Of a DNA stretch of 64,000 nucleotides, positions 1-12,563 are shown piece by piece. Made by a program: the position numbers and the translations under genes. The DNA lies in NCBI GenBank assembly GCA_030068075.1, contig CM057828.1:112271699-112335698 (forward strand). Reading direction: 5' to 3'. Below the pieces are notes generated by a model, which saw only the letters and a program-made list of their open reading frames with translations, was not told the DNA's origin and did not search any database. Source of the stretch: Paguma larvata (Eukaryota > Chordata > Mammalia > Carnivora > Viverridae). The stretch's first letter is position 1. The number at the start of each line of letters is the position of its first letter.

Positions 1-459
1 TCTTTTCCTATTTTCCTTAGTATTTTAAACATTCGTAGAATGAAGGCAACCTAAAAATATTTTGAAAAAAAAAATTGGTATTCTGAAACTGTAAATACCA
101 ATGTCTCTTTAAATTCTTCATATTTTAAATGATTCAAGTTTGAGATACTTCTCCCATCATAATGAAAAGCTTTCGAATTAAAGCCTGAAGGTAATAGATT
201 AACAAGATAAACATAGGGGCCTAAAATTCAGAGTTTGGCATTCATTAGGTAATATAATAAAAGGTGATCTCACATTTGAACTTGTGTACCTTGATAATTC
301 TTTCTTAACCTGAAAGCCTCATTTGTGTGGAATGTTATTACCTAAAGCCGAGGTACCTAACAGATGATTCCGGGACTTTAGAACAAAATGTTCATTTTTT
401 TGTAATAGATTTGTAGCATTTTAAAGGTCTGGTAGGGCAAAATAAGAAGCAAAATTCCT
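1..459. other. Unassigned AT-rich sequence
   Basis: I see no exon, RNA gene or recognisable repeat here. Confidence 0.5.
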
Positions 460-681
460 GAGGTGCTTGGGTGGCTCAGTCGGTTAAGGATCTGACTCTT
501 GCATTCAGCTCAGTGATCTCACGGTTCATGGGATTGAGCCCCACATTGGGCTCTGTGCTGACAGTGTGGAGCCTGCTTGGGATTCTCTCTCTCCCTCTCT
601 CTCTCTCTCTCTGCTCCTCCCCTGCTTGCGGTCACTTCTCTCTCTCAAAATAAATAAATAAAACTTTAAAGAAAAAAAAGC
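460..681 (+). mobile_element. Felid-type SINEC, + orientation
   Basis: Complete head (gcttgggtggctcagtcgg), felid body, CT-rich tract and aaataaataaataaa tail. The first bases of the head are altered. The 60-aa open frame across it is an artefact of the SINE. Confidence 0.9.
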
Positions 682-1500
682 TAAAATTCTTTTGTGAATT
701 CAGAACCATTAGAATGACTCATGAGGCTAGCTAGTCATAAGGCCACACAATTCCTTACTGAAGCTCAAATACGTTCTAGAATTCAGAATCGCTTAGTTTG
801 CGCATCTGCCAGGAAACTTTGAACACTGTTAGAAAGGAGTGAAGAGAATTTAAAATGTTTTAGTTCTGAGTAATATTTTTAGTAACCCTGTTGATGACAA
901 GGTTACATAGAGACCACATTTATCCGGAAGGTTATGAAATCAAAATGTTTCATTTCAAGATGAATTGACAGATGTTAGCTAAGATTTACTTGCAGTCCTC
1001 CAGAGAATCCTTAAAGATTCTTGGAAGAACATAATTTGCACACAGCTACCAACGTACCACTGAGTTTCAAAAAATTCTTAATGAACATGGGATTAGTATA
1101 CCAATCTCTGCTATTTCAGACCTTAAGTGTTCATAGACCAAAAGGAAGGTTTTGTCAAGAATTTGCATGTAAAAAGAATTCTTTTTGATTTTTTTTTGTT
1201 GTTGTTGTTTTGTTGTTTTTTTTTTGTTTTGTTTTTGGTGTGTGAATGATTCTCTGTAGGTTTGTGGGAAGATGGTTATTGTTAAGGTAAAAATGGAACA
1301 TTTTAATAAACTTAACAGAAAATTGCAAGAACTGTGGAGATTTTGTTTACTGATCATTCAAAGTAAAAATTAAATTTAGGAAAAGTTAGATTAAAAGTGC
1401 TCACTAATGATGTTCAGTAAACACTGACTACAAAAGAATGACTGATTAATTAAGCATTTATTCCTGTTTGAAGGAAAAAGTATTTTTGAAAAAATTTAAA
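682..1500. other. Unassigned sequence with a T-rich tract
   Basis: Nothing gene-like is seen. A low-complexity TTG/T-rich tract lies at about 1186-1238. Confidence 0.5.
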
Positions 1501-1502
1501 AA

Positions 1503-1905
1503 TAGGCTTTATTTTTCAGGGCAGATTTGGGTTTATGGTAAAACTGAGGGAAAGGCATGGAGACAGACGGCCCTTATTCTCTGACCCACACGTGCTTTAA
1601 CCTCCTTTGTTTTCAACATATTCCACCAGAATGCTACGTTTGTTACACCGATGAACCCACACAGTCACGTGATTATCACCCAGAGTCTGCAGTTTGTATT
1701 AGGGTTCACTCTGGGGGTTGCACGTTCTGTGGGTTCGGACAAATGTATAATGACGTGGATTCGCTATTTTGGTATTCTAGGGAATAGTGTCCCTGCCCTG
1801 AACATTCCGTTTTCTAAAGCTAATTTATCCCTTCCTGCTCCTTATCTCTTGAAAACCACTGACTTTTACTGTCTCCATAGCTTGCTTTTGGAAAACGTTA
1901 CTTTA
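1503..1905 (-). mobile_element. Old L1 3'-end fragment, antisense
   Basis: The sequence around 1620-1880 (cgatgaaccc, attagggttcactct, gacaaatgtataatgac, tactgtctccatag) matches the 3'-untranslated region of old mammalian L1 elements read on the opposite strand. A SINE has inserted at its right end. Confidence 0.7.
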
Positions 1906-2134
1906 TTTTTTATTTAAAAAATTTTTTAAAAAATATTTATTTATTTTTGAGAGACAGAGACAGAGTGCGAGCAGGGGAGGGGCAGAGAGAGAGAGGGAGA
2001 CACAGAATCTGAAGCAGGCTCCAGGCTCTGAGCTGCCAGCACAGAGCCCGATGCGGGGCTGGAACTCCCAAACCATGAGATCATGACCTGAGCTGAAGTC
2101 GGCCACCCAACCGACTGAGCCACCCAGGCGCCCC
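1906..2134 (-). mobile_element. Felid-type SINEC, - orientation
   Basis: Full-length with a long A/T tail side. Flanked by a perfect 17-bp target-site duplication, tggaaaacgttacttta, at 1889-1905 and 2135-2151. It inserted into the L1 fragment. Confidence 0.95.
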
Positions 2135-2151
2135 TGGAAAACGTTACTTTA

Positions 2152-2919
2152 AATAACCTGATATGAAAAGTTTGATTGAATTTGAGGTCTGTTTGCATTC
2201 TCGCAAAGTGGATTTATTAAGGAAAAAATAGAAAATATGGAATCCTATTAAAAGTTTTGAATGATTATAAAAATGATTTAAACTGTTTAATTACATTATA
2301 TGAATAAAGTTTATTGTTGATGGGGGATCCATGAGGAATTTACAAGAAATCGTCTGTCTTGGTCAGTATGTGGTCAGTAGAAGTATAGAACCCAATGTAA
2401 AAAAGTGATATTCATAGAAACAAGGTTCTGTTTCTCATGAAAAAATCTGAGAAGTTTCTCTTTGGGAATTTTATACAAATTCTTTAACATCTTCCCACAT
2501 ACTTGGTATTTTTGTTTCCCGATCATCATCATAGAATATAAGGGAAATAGAATTGATTTATATCACCCAGCCTTGATTCCCCTTCCAGGCAGCAGATAAA
2601 TAATAATACTTACAGTTCGTGCCATGACATGTATCACTGATCTGTACCGACTCCTTTCGCACAGTGAAATTGACTCTTCAGATAGTCATTTGATTTTTAA
2701 TCTGCGGGTAGTCTTAGTGAAGGATATATTCGATCTAGGAAACCTAGAATCTTCTAAGGGATTATGGAACTTTTCAAAAGCATATAGTTTCTGAGAACTA
2801 TCTTTATCCTTTGCATTGGTCAGGCTGACATAGTTCAGAGAACTTATGATCATGACTTTAGCCAAGTGCCTATGTGGTTACACATGTAGCCTTAGGCCAG
2901 ATGTGTTTTTATTTAGTTA
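2152..2919. other. Unassigned sequence
   Basis: No exon or clear repeat is recognised. Confidence 0.5.
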
Positions 2920-3050
2920 TTCACTCAGTATACGTTTAATGAGCATTGCTGTGTCTGGTGTTTGGAAGATCATTTATATTTATCATCGTTCTTAAGGAAT
3001 TTATAGCTTAATGGAGGGGAAAGACAGATGTTTATATAAATGTGCTAAGT
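2920..3050 (+). mobile_element. Probable L2 (LINE-2) 3' fragment
   Basis: The order of motifs (ttcactcagtatacgtttaatgag, tctggtgtttggaag, aaggaatttatagctt, ggaaagacag, each partial) follows the 3' region of L2. Strongly diverged. Confidence 0.5.
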
Positions 3051-3280
3051 ACAATGATAGTTTAAATAGGCTTTGAGACCCGCGGTGGAATCATGGGCCA
3101 TGATTGTCGTTTGATTTTAAGAAAAAATTGCCTAACATGTATAATTCTTTGTTTTTAATTAGGTAAGTAAGTAAGACTTGAATTAAGGACTTGTGAAATT
3201 TAAAAAAGTACAAAAAATGTAGTCTAAAAATTTAGCCCCATTTTATATTCCCAGTTTCTTCCCTATTCCACTTTTCATTC

Positions 3281-3500
3281 ATTTAAAAAATTTTTTAAAA
3301 TGTTTATTTTTGAGAGAGAGACACACACAGTGTGTGAGCGGGGAAGGGGCAGAGAGAGAGGGAGACACAGAATCTGAAACGGGCTCTAGACTCCGAGCTG
3401 TCAGCACAGAGCCTGACGCGGGGCTCCCACTCAGGCATGGTAAGATCACAACCTGCACCGAAGTCGGACGCTTAACTGACTGAGCTACCCAGGCACCCCC
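3281..3500 (-). mobile_element. Felid-type SINEC, - orientation
   Basis: Complete, ending in gctacccaggcacccc. The body keeps 'gctgtcagcacagagcctga'. Confidence 0.92.
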
Positions 3501-4383
3501 AGTTTTTTTAAACCATTGCCTGATTTAAGAACATTTTAGATCATTACCTTTTTTTTTTTTTTTTTGGTCACCTGGTGACGACTAGTAAGTTTTCTTGTGC
3601 ATCTGTGTTTTCAAACACGTGTAAATTGTATCTATAGTGAAAAGTCTAGGAGTAGAATCCGGGCTAAAGAATATTTCTCCGGCATATTTGCCTGTTACTA
3701 GAATCCTTAGAATTAATACACTTTTCCTTTAGGGTGTTTGGAATTGGCAGAAATAGCCTGGAAGATGGTAATCCTGATGGCTTAGCCGCAGCACCTGCGC
3801 TCATCATCTGGAAGGAGTTGTATGTGCTCCTGATTCCTCTTCAGTCCCTCACCTCCCCTTCCTGTCACGTGAGCCACCGCTGCCTTCCCACCTTCCTTGT
3901 CTACACGTGCTCACCCCAATTGTCCCGAACTTCAGAATCTCCCTTTTCACGGTCCTCGTGTTCTGAGCCGACCTTTAGTTAGGCATTCTTCCGATTGTCA
4001 GAGCAAGCGAATCAACGGTGCATGTCTCTACAGATAGCAGCCTTTTCAGGGTCTTTCGTGAAGTCCACAGAATAGCGTATATAGAATAGACTATATAGTT
4101 TATACATAGTCTTCAAAGAAGTAACGTACTTAAATGTGGTATTTACCATCCCTCTCCTCTGCTCCTCCCAGTGCTCCTCCGCAAACTTTTTAGAATACAG
4201 CTAACAACTGTTAGAAATATTCCTAGTTACTTAACCCACAGTATGAGAGTGCTCTGTATTTTTCTGGATCAGGGAGACTCTGATCCATTGAGCTCTGTGA
4301 TTAGAATTTTGTTGGTTTATAGAATTGACTAGGAAAAAGTATTTTAATCATAAATTTGTAGACTTAAGAAAGAATGCATTCCT
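3501..4383. other. Unassigned sequence
   Basis: A T run lies at 3550-3566. No exon is recognised. An 82-codon open frame at 3734-3982 has no recognisable similarity and no splice context that I trust. Confidence 0.5.
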
Positions 4384-4594
4384 AGGGGCACCTGAGTGGC
4401 TCAGTCGGCTGAGTGTCCGACTTCAGCTCAGGTCATGATCTCATGATTCGTGGGTTCGAGCACCGCGTCGGGCTCTGTGCTGATAGCTCAGAGCCTGGAG
4501 CCTGCTTCAGATTTTGTGTCTCCCTCTCTCTGCCCTTCCCCCCAACTTGTGCTGTGTCTCTCTCAAAAATAAATGAACATTAAAAAAAAAAAGA
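4384..4594 (+). mobile_element. Felid-type SINEC, + orientation
   Basis: Complete head, B-box-like gggttcgagcacc, body and A tail. The flanks resemble each other (agaatgcattccta / agaattccta), an imperfect duplication. Confidence 0.92.
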
Positions 4595-6379
4595 ATTCCT
4601 ATCCTTTTTATGTACTTCCCCCCTGTTCCCCAAAGTACCTGTGTACTGTATTAGAACGACTGTGTAAATTTAGGCAATAATGGGGGGAAATGCTGAAAAT
4701 TCAGTAATTTTTAGTTGCCATTTTACAACATATTCATGTATAGTATTTGATTCACAGATTCCTGCAGGGACTGGCCCTCCCCCACCCCACCCCACCCCTG
4801 CCTCCCATTCTCTAATCATTTTCTGATCCATAGAACATAGCAATTCCATGTGGGGCCTCAACAGTTTATCCCTTAATTCTGTGCGGGTTTCCTGATTACA
4901 TAAATTCAGCAGCTCTCCCTTAGGTCGTCATTAAGTTGTTTGTGTGTTTGGGCAGGCTGCCTTGGTTTACAGCCAGCACTGAGCTAGAGATGAGTAAGAT
5001 AGCAAGTCTTACCTTGTTTTTCCTCCCAGCCGTTCCTATGCTTGTAGCTGTGAGACCTACTTAGCATATTGGTAGCACAATTACTCAGCTAAATACAGTC
5101 TGCCCAAGTTTTCATTTCAGGGTAAATCTCTTTTATGACTATCTATGTAATACTTCTTATTGCTACTCAGGTTAATTCTGGCTGGTAGGTTTTAAATAAT
5201 GATCTCTAGTCTTTTTATTTACTATATAAGGTATAGTGAATCCAGGCATCTTTGATTTTTAAAAAAGGTAAGATCAAATTATTAACTCGGGATGATACAG
5301 TCCCAATGTATTTAGTCGTATTTGACACAGCCTTGCAAAATTAGTATTTACAAGCAGAAGCCCTGTGGTCTTAGGTAATCCATCGCTCATCTAAACATTT
5401 GTTACAATAATGTCACTCCTTTCCAAATGGTAACCTTTTATCTGGTCCTTTTCTTTACTCTTTCCTCTCCATGGCAGTTTACTCTCCAGGGATTAGGGCC
5501 AAGAAACAACCCTTGAACCACGAGACACACTTAGCAAGATTTTCAGAACTTGGACAGCTATGATTTTCTCTTTGAAATCTTGGCTAGTTGGTGCAATTTA
5601 TGGCTTTAGAAATGTTCTCAGGTTGGTTTAAGGGAGAGTAAAAGGAATCTTTCTGAGACATTGTCTTGTTGTCTTAATCCAAAGAGATTAGAATGCACTG
5701 AAGGTAATTCACAGGGACATTGCAAGAGTATCTTTTTACTAATTAGGAAAGGATGTCTGGAGCAATCAAGTGGACACGATTGCTTGGTTCACTTTGTTTA
5801 GCTGTTGCAGGAATTGAGGGAGAATTTTTCATTGAAAATCTTGTGAGGCCCGTCAGAGTAGTCAGGAGAAGTAATTAGCAAACCCATTTTGGACATGATA
5901 TTTACAGGTTTCCTTGATGTTGAGATAGTGGTAGCATGAATTTGTTAGTTTTCCTCTTCCTGATTAATCCACTCCTGTAGTCTGTAGTCCTGTAGTCCAA
6001 TTTCTTGTGCTACAGAGAGGTAGGAGTCCTTGTGTTTTAGAACATCTCTCCCTGTCGGCTTATTTTTTTTTCCTTTTACTAAAAATAATAAAAAAATTAG
6101 CCTGGTCTTTAAAGACATGCAAATAAGAGACTCTGTTTAGGAAACAGCGTACACATGCAGCTGTCAGGTGAATGGGGGTTTCTGCTGGACAGGTGTGTCA
6201 GAAATGGACACTTCTCTTATCAGATTATTCACTTCGTAATGTCCTCTGCCTGCTCAGATTTCAGATAGTCCTCAGTGTCCCTTGAGTTTTCACCAGTAAG
6301 AGATGGCTTTGGCAACTTGGAAAACAGTCTTATCTGGTTGTCTTTTAATGCTTTTGACACGTAGACACAATTCTTCGTT

Positions 6380-6416
<37 letters not shown>

Positions 6417-8107
6417 TATTAGCTGTTGAAGAGAACAATGACTAACTAGTAGCAAGTTGTCTGCAAAAGTGGAGGACCTTAACGAGGAGACTGTATGCGT
6501 GAGAACTGATGCCAGCTTCCTGGTATTATGACCCAGGCTTGAGTAATAACTGGTTTTTAACATCTTAGCGAAAGCTGAATGAAATTTCTTGGTAGCCTGG
6601 TGGTTCTATTCTCTTTCAATCCAAGCTCCATCCTTCCAGATGAGGCCTGAACTGTAACAATGATTACAGTTTGTTTATACAGGGGAGCCTGCTTCAGAAT
6701 TCTCTTGAGTAAGACATGCCCTCATTTACATGAGTCCCCGAAGGTAATGAGTAAAACCACAGAATAAAATCTAGGTGGATAGATTTGGAATTTTAGAAGT
6801 AGAAATTGATTTTAAGATAATCCAATCTAGGTATGTTTTAGTTGGTTATATACCCTATTGTAGCCTGATATAATACTAAGCAGATCATAGGACTTTGATA
6901 AATTCTGGACAACTGTAAGCAAAATACAAATTAACTCACAGAAGGTACAGATGAATTTTGAAAGTACCAGAAGTTTTGAGATCTACTGTCCTGTCTAAAA
7001 TGTAGTCACCCTTAGGTGTCAGTAACTTGCTAGAACTGCAGAACCAAAACTAAAGGTGGGCTAGGAACTAGCTTAGGGGAGTGTAGACCAGAAGTGCAAA
7101 AGTAAAACATTAAAAGTTTGAATAAAGAGGTGGTAGGGAGTAGATGCTCCTTGTGTTGGTGCAGATAGATTAAAGTGCCTCAGAGTCCATTCCATGTTGA
7201 TAAATGAAGCTGTAACTGCCGTGAAGACGGTGCCATTAAAAACTTAAACCTTTTCTTGTATTTTATTTAGATTATTGCATACTTGTTTGATTATTTTTTT
7301 TAGGATAAATTCCTACAAGTTAAATTGTTGGTTCAGGGATATAATAACATTTAGAATTTTGGTATATTACCATGTGGCTTCTTTTTAAAAACAAAACAAC
7401 TCCATTTGTTTAAATTGACACTGGATGTTTTCATTTTCAAATTCCCTCTTTGTTAGAAATATATTTTTTAGAGCTTTAAGGCTGCATATGAAGTCTAGAA
7501 GTTGCTTTTATTAGCAGGACGGTATCATTTTCCTTCTTAAAAGTGAAATGATGGCGCCCTCTGCTGATAGTGAAAGGAATTGCCGAATGATAATCTACAA
7601 GTTTGAACAAGACATGTACAAATGTGTAACGTAGCCTTTCTTGTCACTCACGATGGCGCTTTGTGCTTTTGCTGCTCAGCATTAGGCAGCATGGTAATAA
7701 ACATGTAATTACATACAATTAAACCCGTATTAGAAGCAAGTGGAGGAACTAGAACGAGCAAGTCACACAGAGGCGTGAAATAACGTGTGTTCAGGGATCT
7801 GCAGGTAATTTTATAGGAAACTTGAGAGGGTGTTGGGGTGCCTTTTGCAGTGAAAGAAACCGTTAAAGACAGAGGCCACGTATCGTTTCAGGGAATTTAA
7901 ACTGTATCATAAAAGTGCCGTTGAGTCCTCAGATGGTTCTATTTAGAATAATAATGGGATCATTTAGGTGCCATAGAAAGTTGATGCTGGCAGCAGTGTA
8001 CAGGAGGGGTTGACGGGGTGTGGGGGACAGACCAGTTCTAGGATCAGTGCATTTGCTAAGGGGGCTGAGTAGGGTCTGAGGAGACCCAGCTCCAAGATCG
8101 GACTTGG
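4595..8107. other. Unassigned mostly unique sequence
   Basis: No exon is recognised in these 3.5 kb. A poly-T tract lies at about 6380-6412. The CTCF-like motif at 7552 is listed separately. Confidence 0.5.
7552..7568 (-). promoter_or_regulatory. CTCF-like motif
   Basis: The + strand reads tggcgccctctgctgat. Its complement contains CAGCAGAGGGCGCC, close to the CTCF core CCAGCAGGGGGCGC. It lies in unique sequence outside any repeat I recognise. Motif match only; occupancy is unknown. Confidence 0.45.
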
Positions 8108-8372
8108 AAGTTCTTTTTTTTTGCAAAAAGCTTTTTATCACAAAACTTTCAAACATACAGAAAAGATAGAACAGAGCTGTAAATACCCATATGCCCCGTT
8201 AAGATCCAACAATTGGTAACATTGTGCTGCATGCACTTCCTCTCGCCTTCCCCCACTGCCTCCCCTCTCGCGCCGTCTTTCTGTGGAAATATTCCAGAGC
8301 ATGTTGTAGATCTCATTACTCTATGCCCATAAATATTTAAGCAAACAGTCTCTCCAAAATAAGGACATCAGG
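8108..8372 (-). mobile_element. Old L1 3'-end fragment, antisense
   Basis: After a T run, motifs such as aactttcaaacatacagaaaag, gatccaacaattggtaacatt and aaaataaggacat follow the antisense 3' end of an old L1. Confidence 0.55.
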
Positions 8373-9120
8373 GGAGAGGTGTTCAGGGGGATAAAGCCAG
8401 GGAAGTTTAGGATTTGGGGGTAGAGATAATGGGTTCTGTTATATCTAGTAAGAGGTGCCACACAGACGCAAAGGCTTGGTTTACAATGACTAATTTTGCT
8501 TCCATAGTATTTTTCCTCCTCTCTTCTTGAGACTTGGGAGATGGAAAAATGGTAAATGCTATTCAATGGAATAGAATACTTAAGTGGAAACATAAAAAAT
8601 AACTTAGAAAACTTTTTAATCAGAAAAAAAAATTCAAATACAGTAGTAGACAGTGGGCATTGTTCTTGGCTGAGGCAGGGGTCGTGCCAGGTGTCTCCAC
8701 GGAAGGAAAAACGGTGAGTAGAGAGGAGCCGACCAGCCGTCTCGCATAAGGAGGGAGAAGGGCCGGGCCCTTGAACCATGCGAAGGCCCAGATCGGTGGG
8801 TGTCTGTGCGAGAAAGGTGTGCACTGAGCACAGGTGTGATGCGGAGCGTGATAAGGAGGCACGCTGACTGGTGCCAGCATGGGTGGCAGTGGGGAGAGCA
8901 GGAAGCCAGAAATGCCAAAGGGCACCGGACGTAGACACCAGTCTCTTAGCATCTGTAATTGGTAGGGAATTTGCCTGCTATATCTTTGGTCCAGTAAGCG
9001 TTTTACATTGCGATCAGTGAGATTAGGAAGTCTTCCTCCTCTAGGTGGGATAACAAGGAAGGGGATAAGACACGTAAAATATCTCGTTTGATATTATCAT
9101 AGCTGTAATTGGTAGGGATT
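8373..9120. other. Unassigned sequence with a 16-bp direct repeat
   Basis: ctgtaattggtaggga occurs at 8953-8968 and again at 9103-9118. A 205-codon minus-strand frame (8321-8938) and its overlapping frames have no recognisable product. Confidence 0.5.
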
Positions 9121-9420
9121 CCAGTGTTCGCGCGTTCCTTCGACGGATGTTTGTGGAGCCAGCTATTAACCGCAAGCCTATGCGAAGACCATATGAGCCA
9201 CAGACAGATGGACCACACAGATAGAAGTCTCTGCCCTCTTGTCGCTTACATCTGAGTAGGAAAGACTGAACAGTAGACAAGGAAAATGAAATCTACACCA
9301 CAGAGTTGATAAGCACTAAGAAGAAACATTAAGGGGGGTGTGTGTGGAATTTTTTGAAAGGGACGCCAAGGGACTCCACTATGAAGACATTTGGGGAAAG
9401 ATCTGTGAAACTCGAACCAC
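9121..9420 (+). mobile_element. L2 3' fragment
   Basis: The series ttccttcgacggatgtttgtgg, gaagtctctgccctcttgtcg and a run ending gaagacatttggggaaagat follows the L2 3' region. Diverged and lacking the terminal repeats. Confidence 0.55.
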
Positions 9421-9502
9421 TTGAGCGATGTCGATGTGCCCAGGGTGCGCTATTTGGCATTTCTCTGTGAGTCTGTCTCCTCTCAAGTATGTGTGAATGG
9501 GA

Positions 9503-9695
9503 GGGGCACCTGGGTGGCTCGGTTGGTTAAGCGTCAGCCTTTGATGTCGGCTCAGGTCATGATCTCACAGATCATGAGTTCGAGACCCATATTGGGCTCT
9601 CTGCCGTCGGTGTAGAATCACTTTGAATCCTCTGCCCCCCTCTCTCTCACTGTCTGCTTCTCCCTCCCTCTCAAAAATAAACGTTAAAAAAGAAG
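9503..9695 (+). mobile_element. Felid-type SINEC, + orientation
   Basis: Intact head (ggggcacctgggtggctcgg). The body is somewhat degraded ('ctctgccgtcggtgtagaat'). The tail is A-rich with GAA steps. Confidence 0.9.
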
Positions 9696-10679
9696 AAGAA
9701 TGTGTACCTAGGAGGTGACTGACAGCTGGCATCCTTGTGGTATTTAACTTTTTTTTCTTGTCCCTGCACGCAGTATTTCTTCAGTCAGACTTTTTAGTCA
9801 GATCCTTCCAATCCTAAGATTTCTTGGCTTAAATAAACTGCAAAGTGAGTTTTCTTCTTATCACATTGTATCTTTCCAGAGTGTGTTGGTGTAAGACAGT
9901 GTGTCTGAGTCCACTCAAAGGCTTCGCGAGTTCCGTGAAAGGTTCTCCTGTGTCAACGTTTCCCATGGTTTTGAACAATGACTGGCATGTTACTTCTCTT
10001 GGCAACTTAATTTTTGTTCCATCTTCACAGGAAACTTTGGAAATGGTAACTTTCCCCTTTTCCATTCATTTGTTTCACTCTGAAATGAAAATAATCCTTT
10101 TCAGAGCTGTGACACGTGAATTAGAGATTTATGAAGTAGAGCCCACGCACTAGTATTAATGAAGTGTAAATGTTGACGTAGTTGAAGAAGATAGCGCTAA
10201 AAGGTATATGAACAATGAAATGTTCTGGAAGCTACCCTTGTGTGTAACAGGCTCCAAGCACGAGATTCTCTGCCTTGTGATACACGAAGGGCCAATGCAG
10301 AAGAGATTCTGTCTTAGTTAATAGAGGATTCAGTGTTTTTCTGTATAACGTAAGAATAGGGTTTTGAATTCTTCTTTAAGGGACTTACTCCCGTTTGTTT
10401 TCAGCTTCGGAAACTGTTAAAGTAAATGAGTATGTTATGAACACCAACTCCTGTGCGGGAAAGCGAAGATTTCCTTTAAGAGTGTAGACACAGACCACCA
10501 TGGACAAAAACCTAACTTAATATAAAGTTGTTTGTATGATACATGAGTATTGCTTTTGGATTGCATATTTTCTTTTATCACTTTAGAGCTTTAAAAAATG
10601 CATTAACAACCGCTGTGTATTACATTTAGTTTATCGCTTTAGTGCTGTCCCTAATTCGAAAATAGCAATTAGCGTTTAG
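9696..10679. other. Unassigned sequence
   Basis: No exon or repeat is recognised. Overlapping frames on both strands at 9829-10153 are short and unrecognised. Confidence 0.45.
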
Positions 10680-10890
10680 AGGCATGTGGGTGGCTCAGCC
10701 AGTTAAGCGTCCGACTCTTGGTTTCAGCTCAGGTCATGATCTCATAGTTGGTGAGATCCAGCCCCGTGCAGGGTTCTTTGCTGACAGAATCCCCTGCTTG
10801 GGGTTCTCTCCCTCCCTCCTTCTCTGCCCCTCCCCTGCTCACACTGTCTCTGTCTCTCTCAAAGTAAATAAATAAATAAGCTTGAAAAAT
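10680..10890 (+). mobile_element. Felid-type SINEC, + orientation
   Basis: Altered first bases (aggcatgtgggtgg). The body lacks part of the 'cagagcctggagcctg' segment. The tail is aaataaataaataag. Confidence 0.88.
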
Positions 10891-11210
10891 AAGGAAAACC
10901 TCGATATCCTAAATATCTTACAAATAAGAATTGATTTTTGGAAAGCTCATTTTTTATAGCTATGCTTTAGGGCCAGGGAAACTGACAAAACCAGACAATT
11001 TACATGATTTCTGTTGTCAAATTAGTAAATTCATGAAATCACATTTATAAATATCCAGATTCATTGCAGATGTTGCTAGTAGACTATATTTTTGGGAACT
11101 ATTTTGTTAAGCTACACAGTATTGATTAGTACCTAGTAAATAACAGTGTAAGTACTTAGACTGAATGATTTATATTACTTAAAAATTATGTCTTGATTTT
11201 TGCAAATGAC
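10891..11210. other. Unassigned AT-rich sequence
   Basis: Nothing is recognised. Confidence 0.5.
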
Positions 11211-11580
11211 CAGTGTGTCAGGATGGGTCAGGCTGTGCTTTAGCAGCAAGCAACAAGTGTTCATTTCTTGCTCGTGCTGTCTGTCCCTCACACGTTGGTG
11301 GGGCACTCACCTCCATGCCCTCCTCTGTCTGTACTTGAGTTGAGGGAGGTGCATTGAACATTGGACAGCTTGGGAAACAGGAGATACAAGAATCTCACCC
11401 TGGCTCTTAAGTATCATGTCTTCCTGGGAGTGACAGACCTGATGTTTTCTTGTTATTAGTCAAGGCAAGTCATAAGACCTCAACTTCAAGGAAATGGGGA
11501 AATCCACTTTTCTTCTCATGTGCCCAGAAGGGGAGAAGTCACAGAAATAGTGTGGGGTAGGCACCGCTGTCTAACCACAG
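11211..11580 (+). mobile_element. Old interspersed repeat, family not assigned
   Basis: The run gtcaggatgggtcaggctgt ... agcaacaagtgttcatttcttgc ... atgtgcccagaaggggagaa (in pieces) resembles a common ancient mammalian repeat that I cannot name with certainty. Confidence 0.35.
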
Positions 11581-11988
11581 TTAGAAAAATTTCCAAAATA
11601 AATGAGTGTCGTTAAGTTGACTACATTATCTACTTTGGTATAGCAATTAGGTTGTCATTTATAATTGGTAGGAATGGTTAAAACCGTTTATTGTACCCCA
11701 ATTTATGGCCTGATCCTCTGGTATTTGTATCTCCTGACAAAGTGTTTATTTGTGAGGTTAATTACAACAGTGATTTGCGTGTTTCAGCCTTGAGTTCCGA
11801 GACTGTGTGCACGGTCTGCTGTGAAGGCTGGCTTGTATCTGCACGTGTTGCTTGCATCCATTTGCTTGTTGCTAGAATTAAGCTTTTCCATCCCTGATAA
11901 TAATCTTCGAATTTTTGGATGACTGTTCTATTATTAGTTTGTAGTGATTTCATTTCTTCCTTAGGCTGTCTTCAAGTGCTGCACTCAT
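11581..11988. other. Unassigned sequence
   Basis: No feature is recognised. Confidence 0.45.
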
Positions 11989-12365
11989 TTTTTTTTTTTA
12001 ATTGTGGCAAAGTGCATAACATAAAATTTACCCTATTAACTGTTTTTAAGTGTACAGTTCAGGAGTAGTAAGTATATTGACATTGTTGTGTAACACATCT
12101 CCAGAACCTTTTTATAAAAAGGCAAAACTGAAACTCTGGACACATTAAACAACTCTCCGTTTCTCCTGCCCCCTAGCCCCTGCCAACCTCCATTCTGTTT
12201 TCTGGTTCTAGGAGTTTGGCTACTGTAGATACCTTATATAAGTGCCATCACGCAGTAGTTTTCTTTTCCTGGCTGGCTTATTTCACTTAGTATAAAGTCC
12301 TCAAGTTTCACTCACGTCGTAGCATGTGACAGGATTTCCTTTTTCTTTAAGGTGAATAACATTCT

Positions 12366-12407
<42 letters not shown>
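12366..12407. repeat. (TG)n microsatellite
   Basis: About 20 uninterrupted TG units within the L1 3' region. Likely polymorphic. Confidence 0.95.
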
Positions 12408-12408
<1 letters not shown>

Positions 12409-12563
12409 ACACCACATTTTGTTGTTCGTCTGTTAATGAGCATTTGATTTGCTTTCACCTCGTGGCTATTGTCAATGCTGCAACGAACATGGATTTGCAA
12501 ATGTCTCTTTGAAATCCTACTTTCAATTCTTTTGGGTATATAAGCGGAAGGGGTTGTGCGGGG

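Noticed and set aside
8321..8938. 205-codon minus-strand frame, the longest in the window
   Set aside because: It starts in an old L1 3' fragment, has low-complexity stretches and matches nothing known. Neighbouring frames are equally open, which fits chance.
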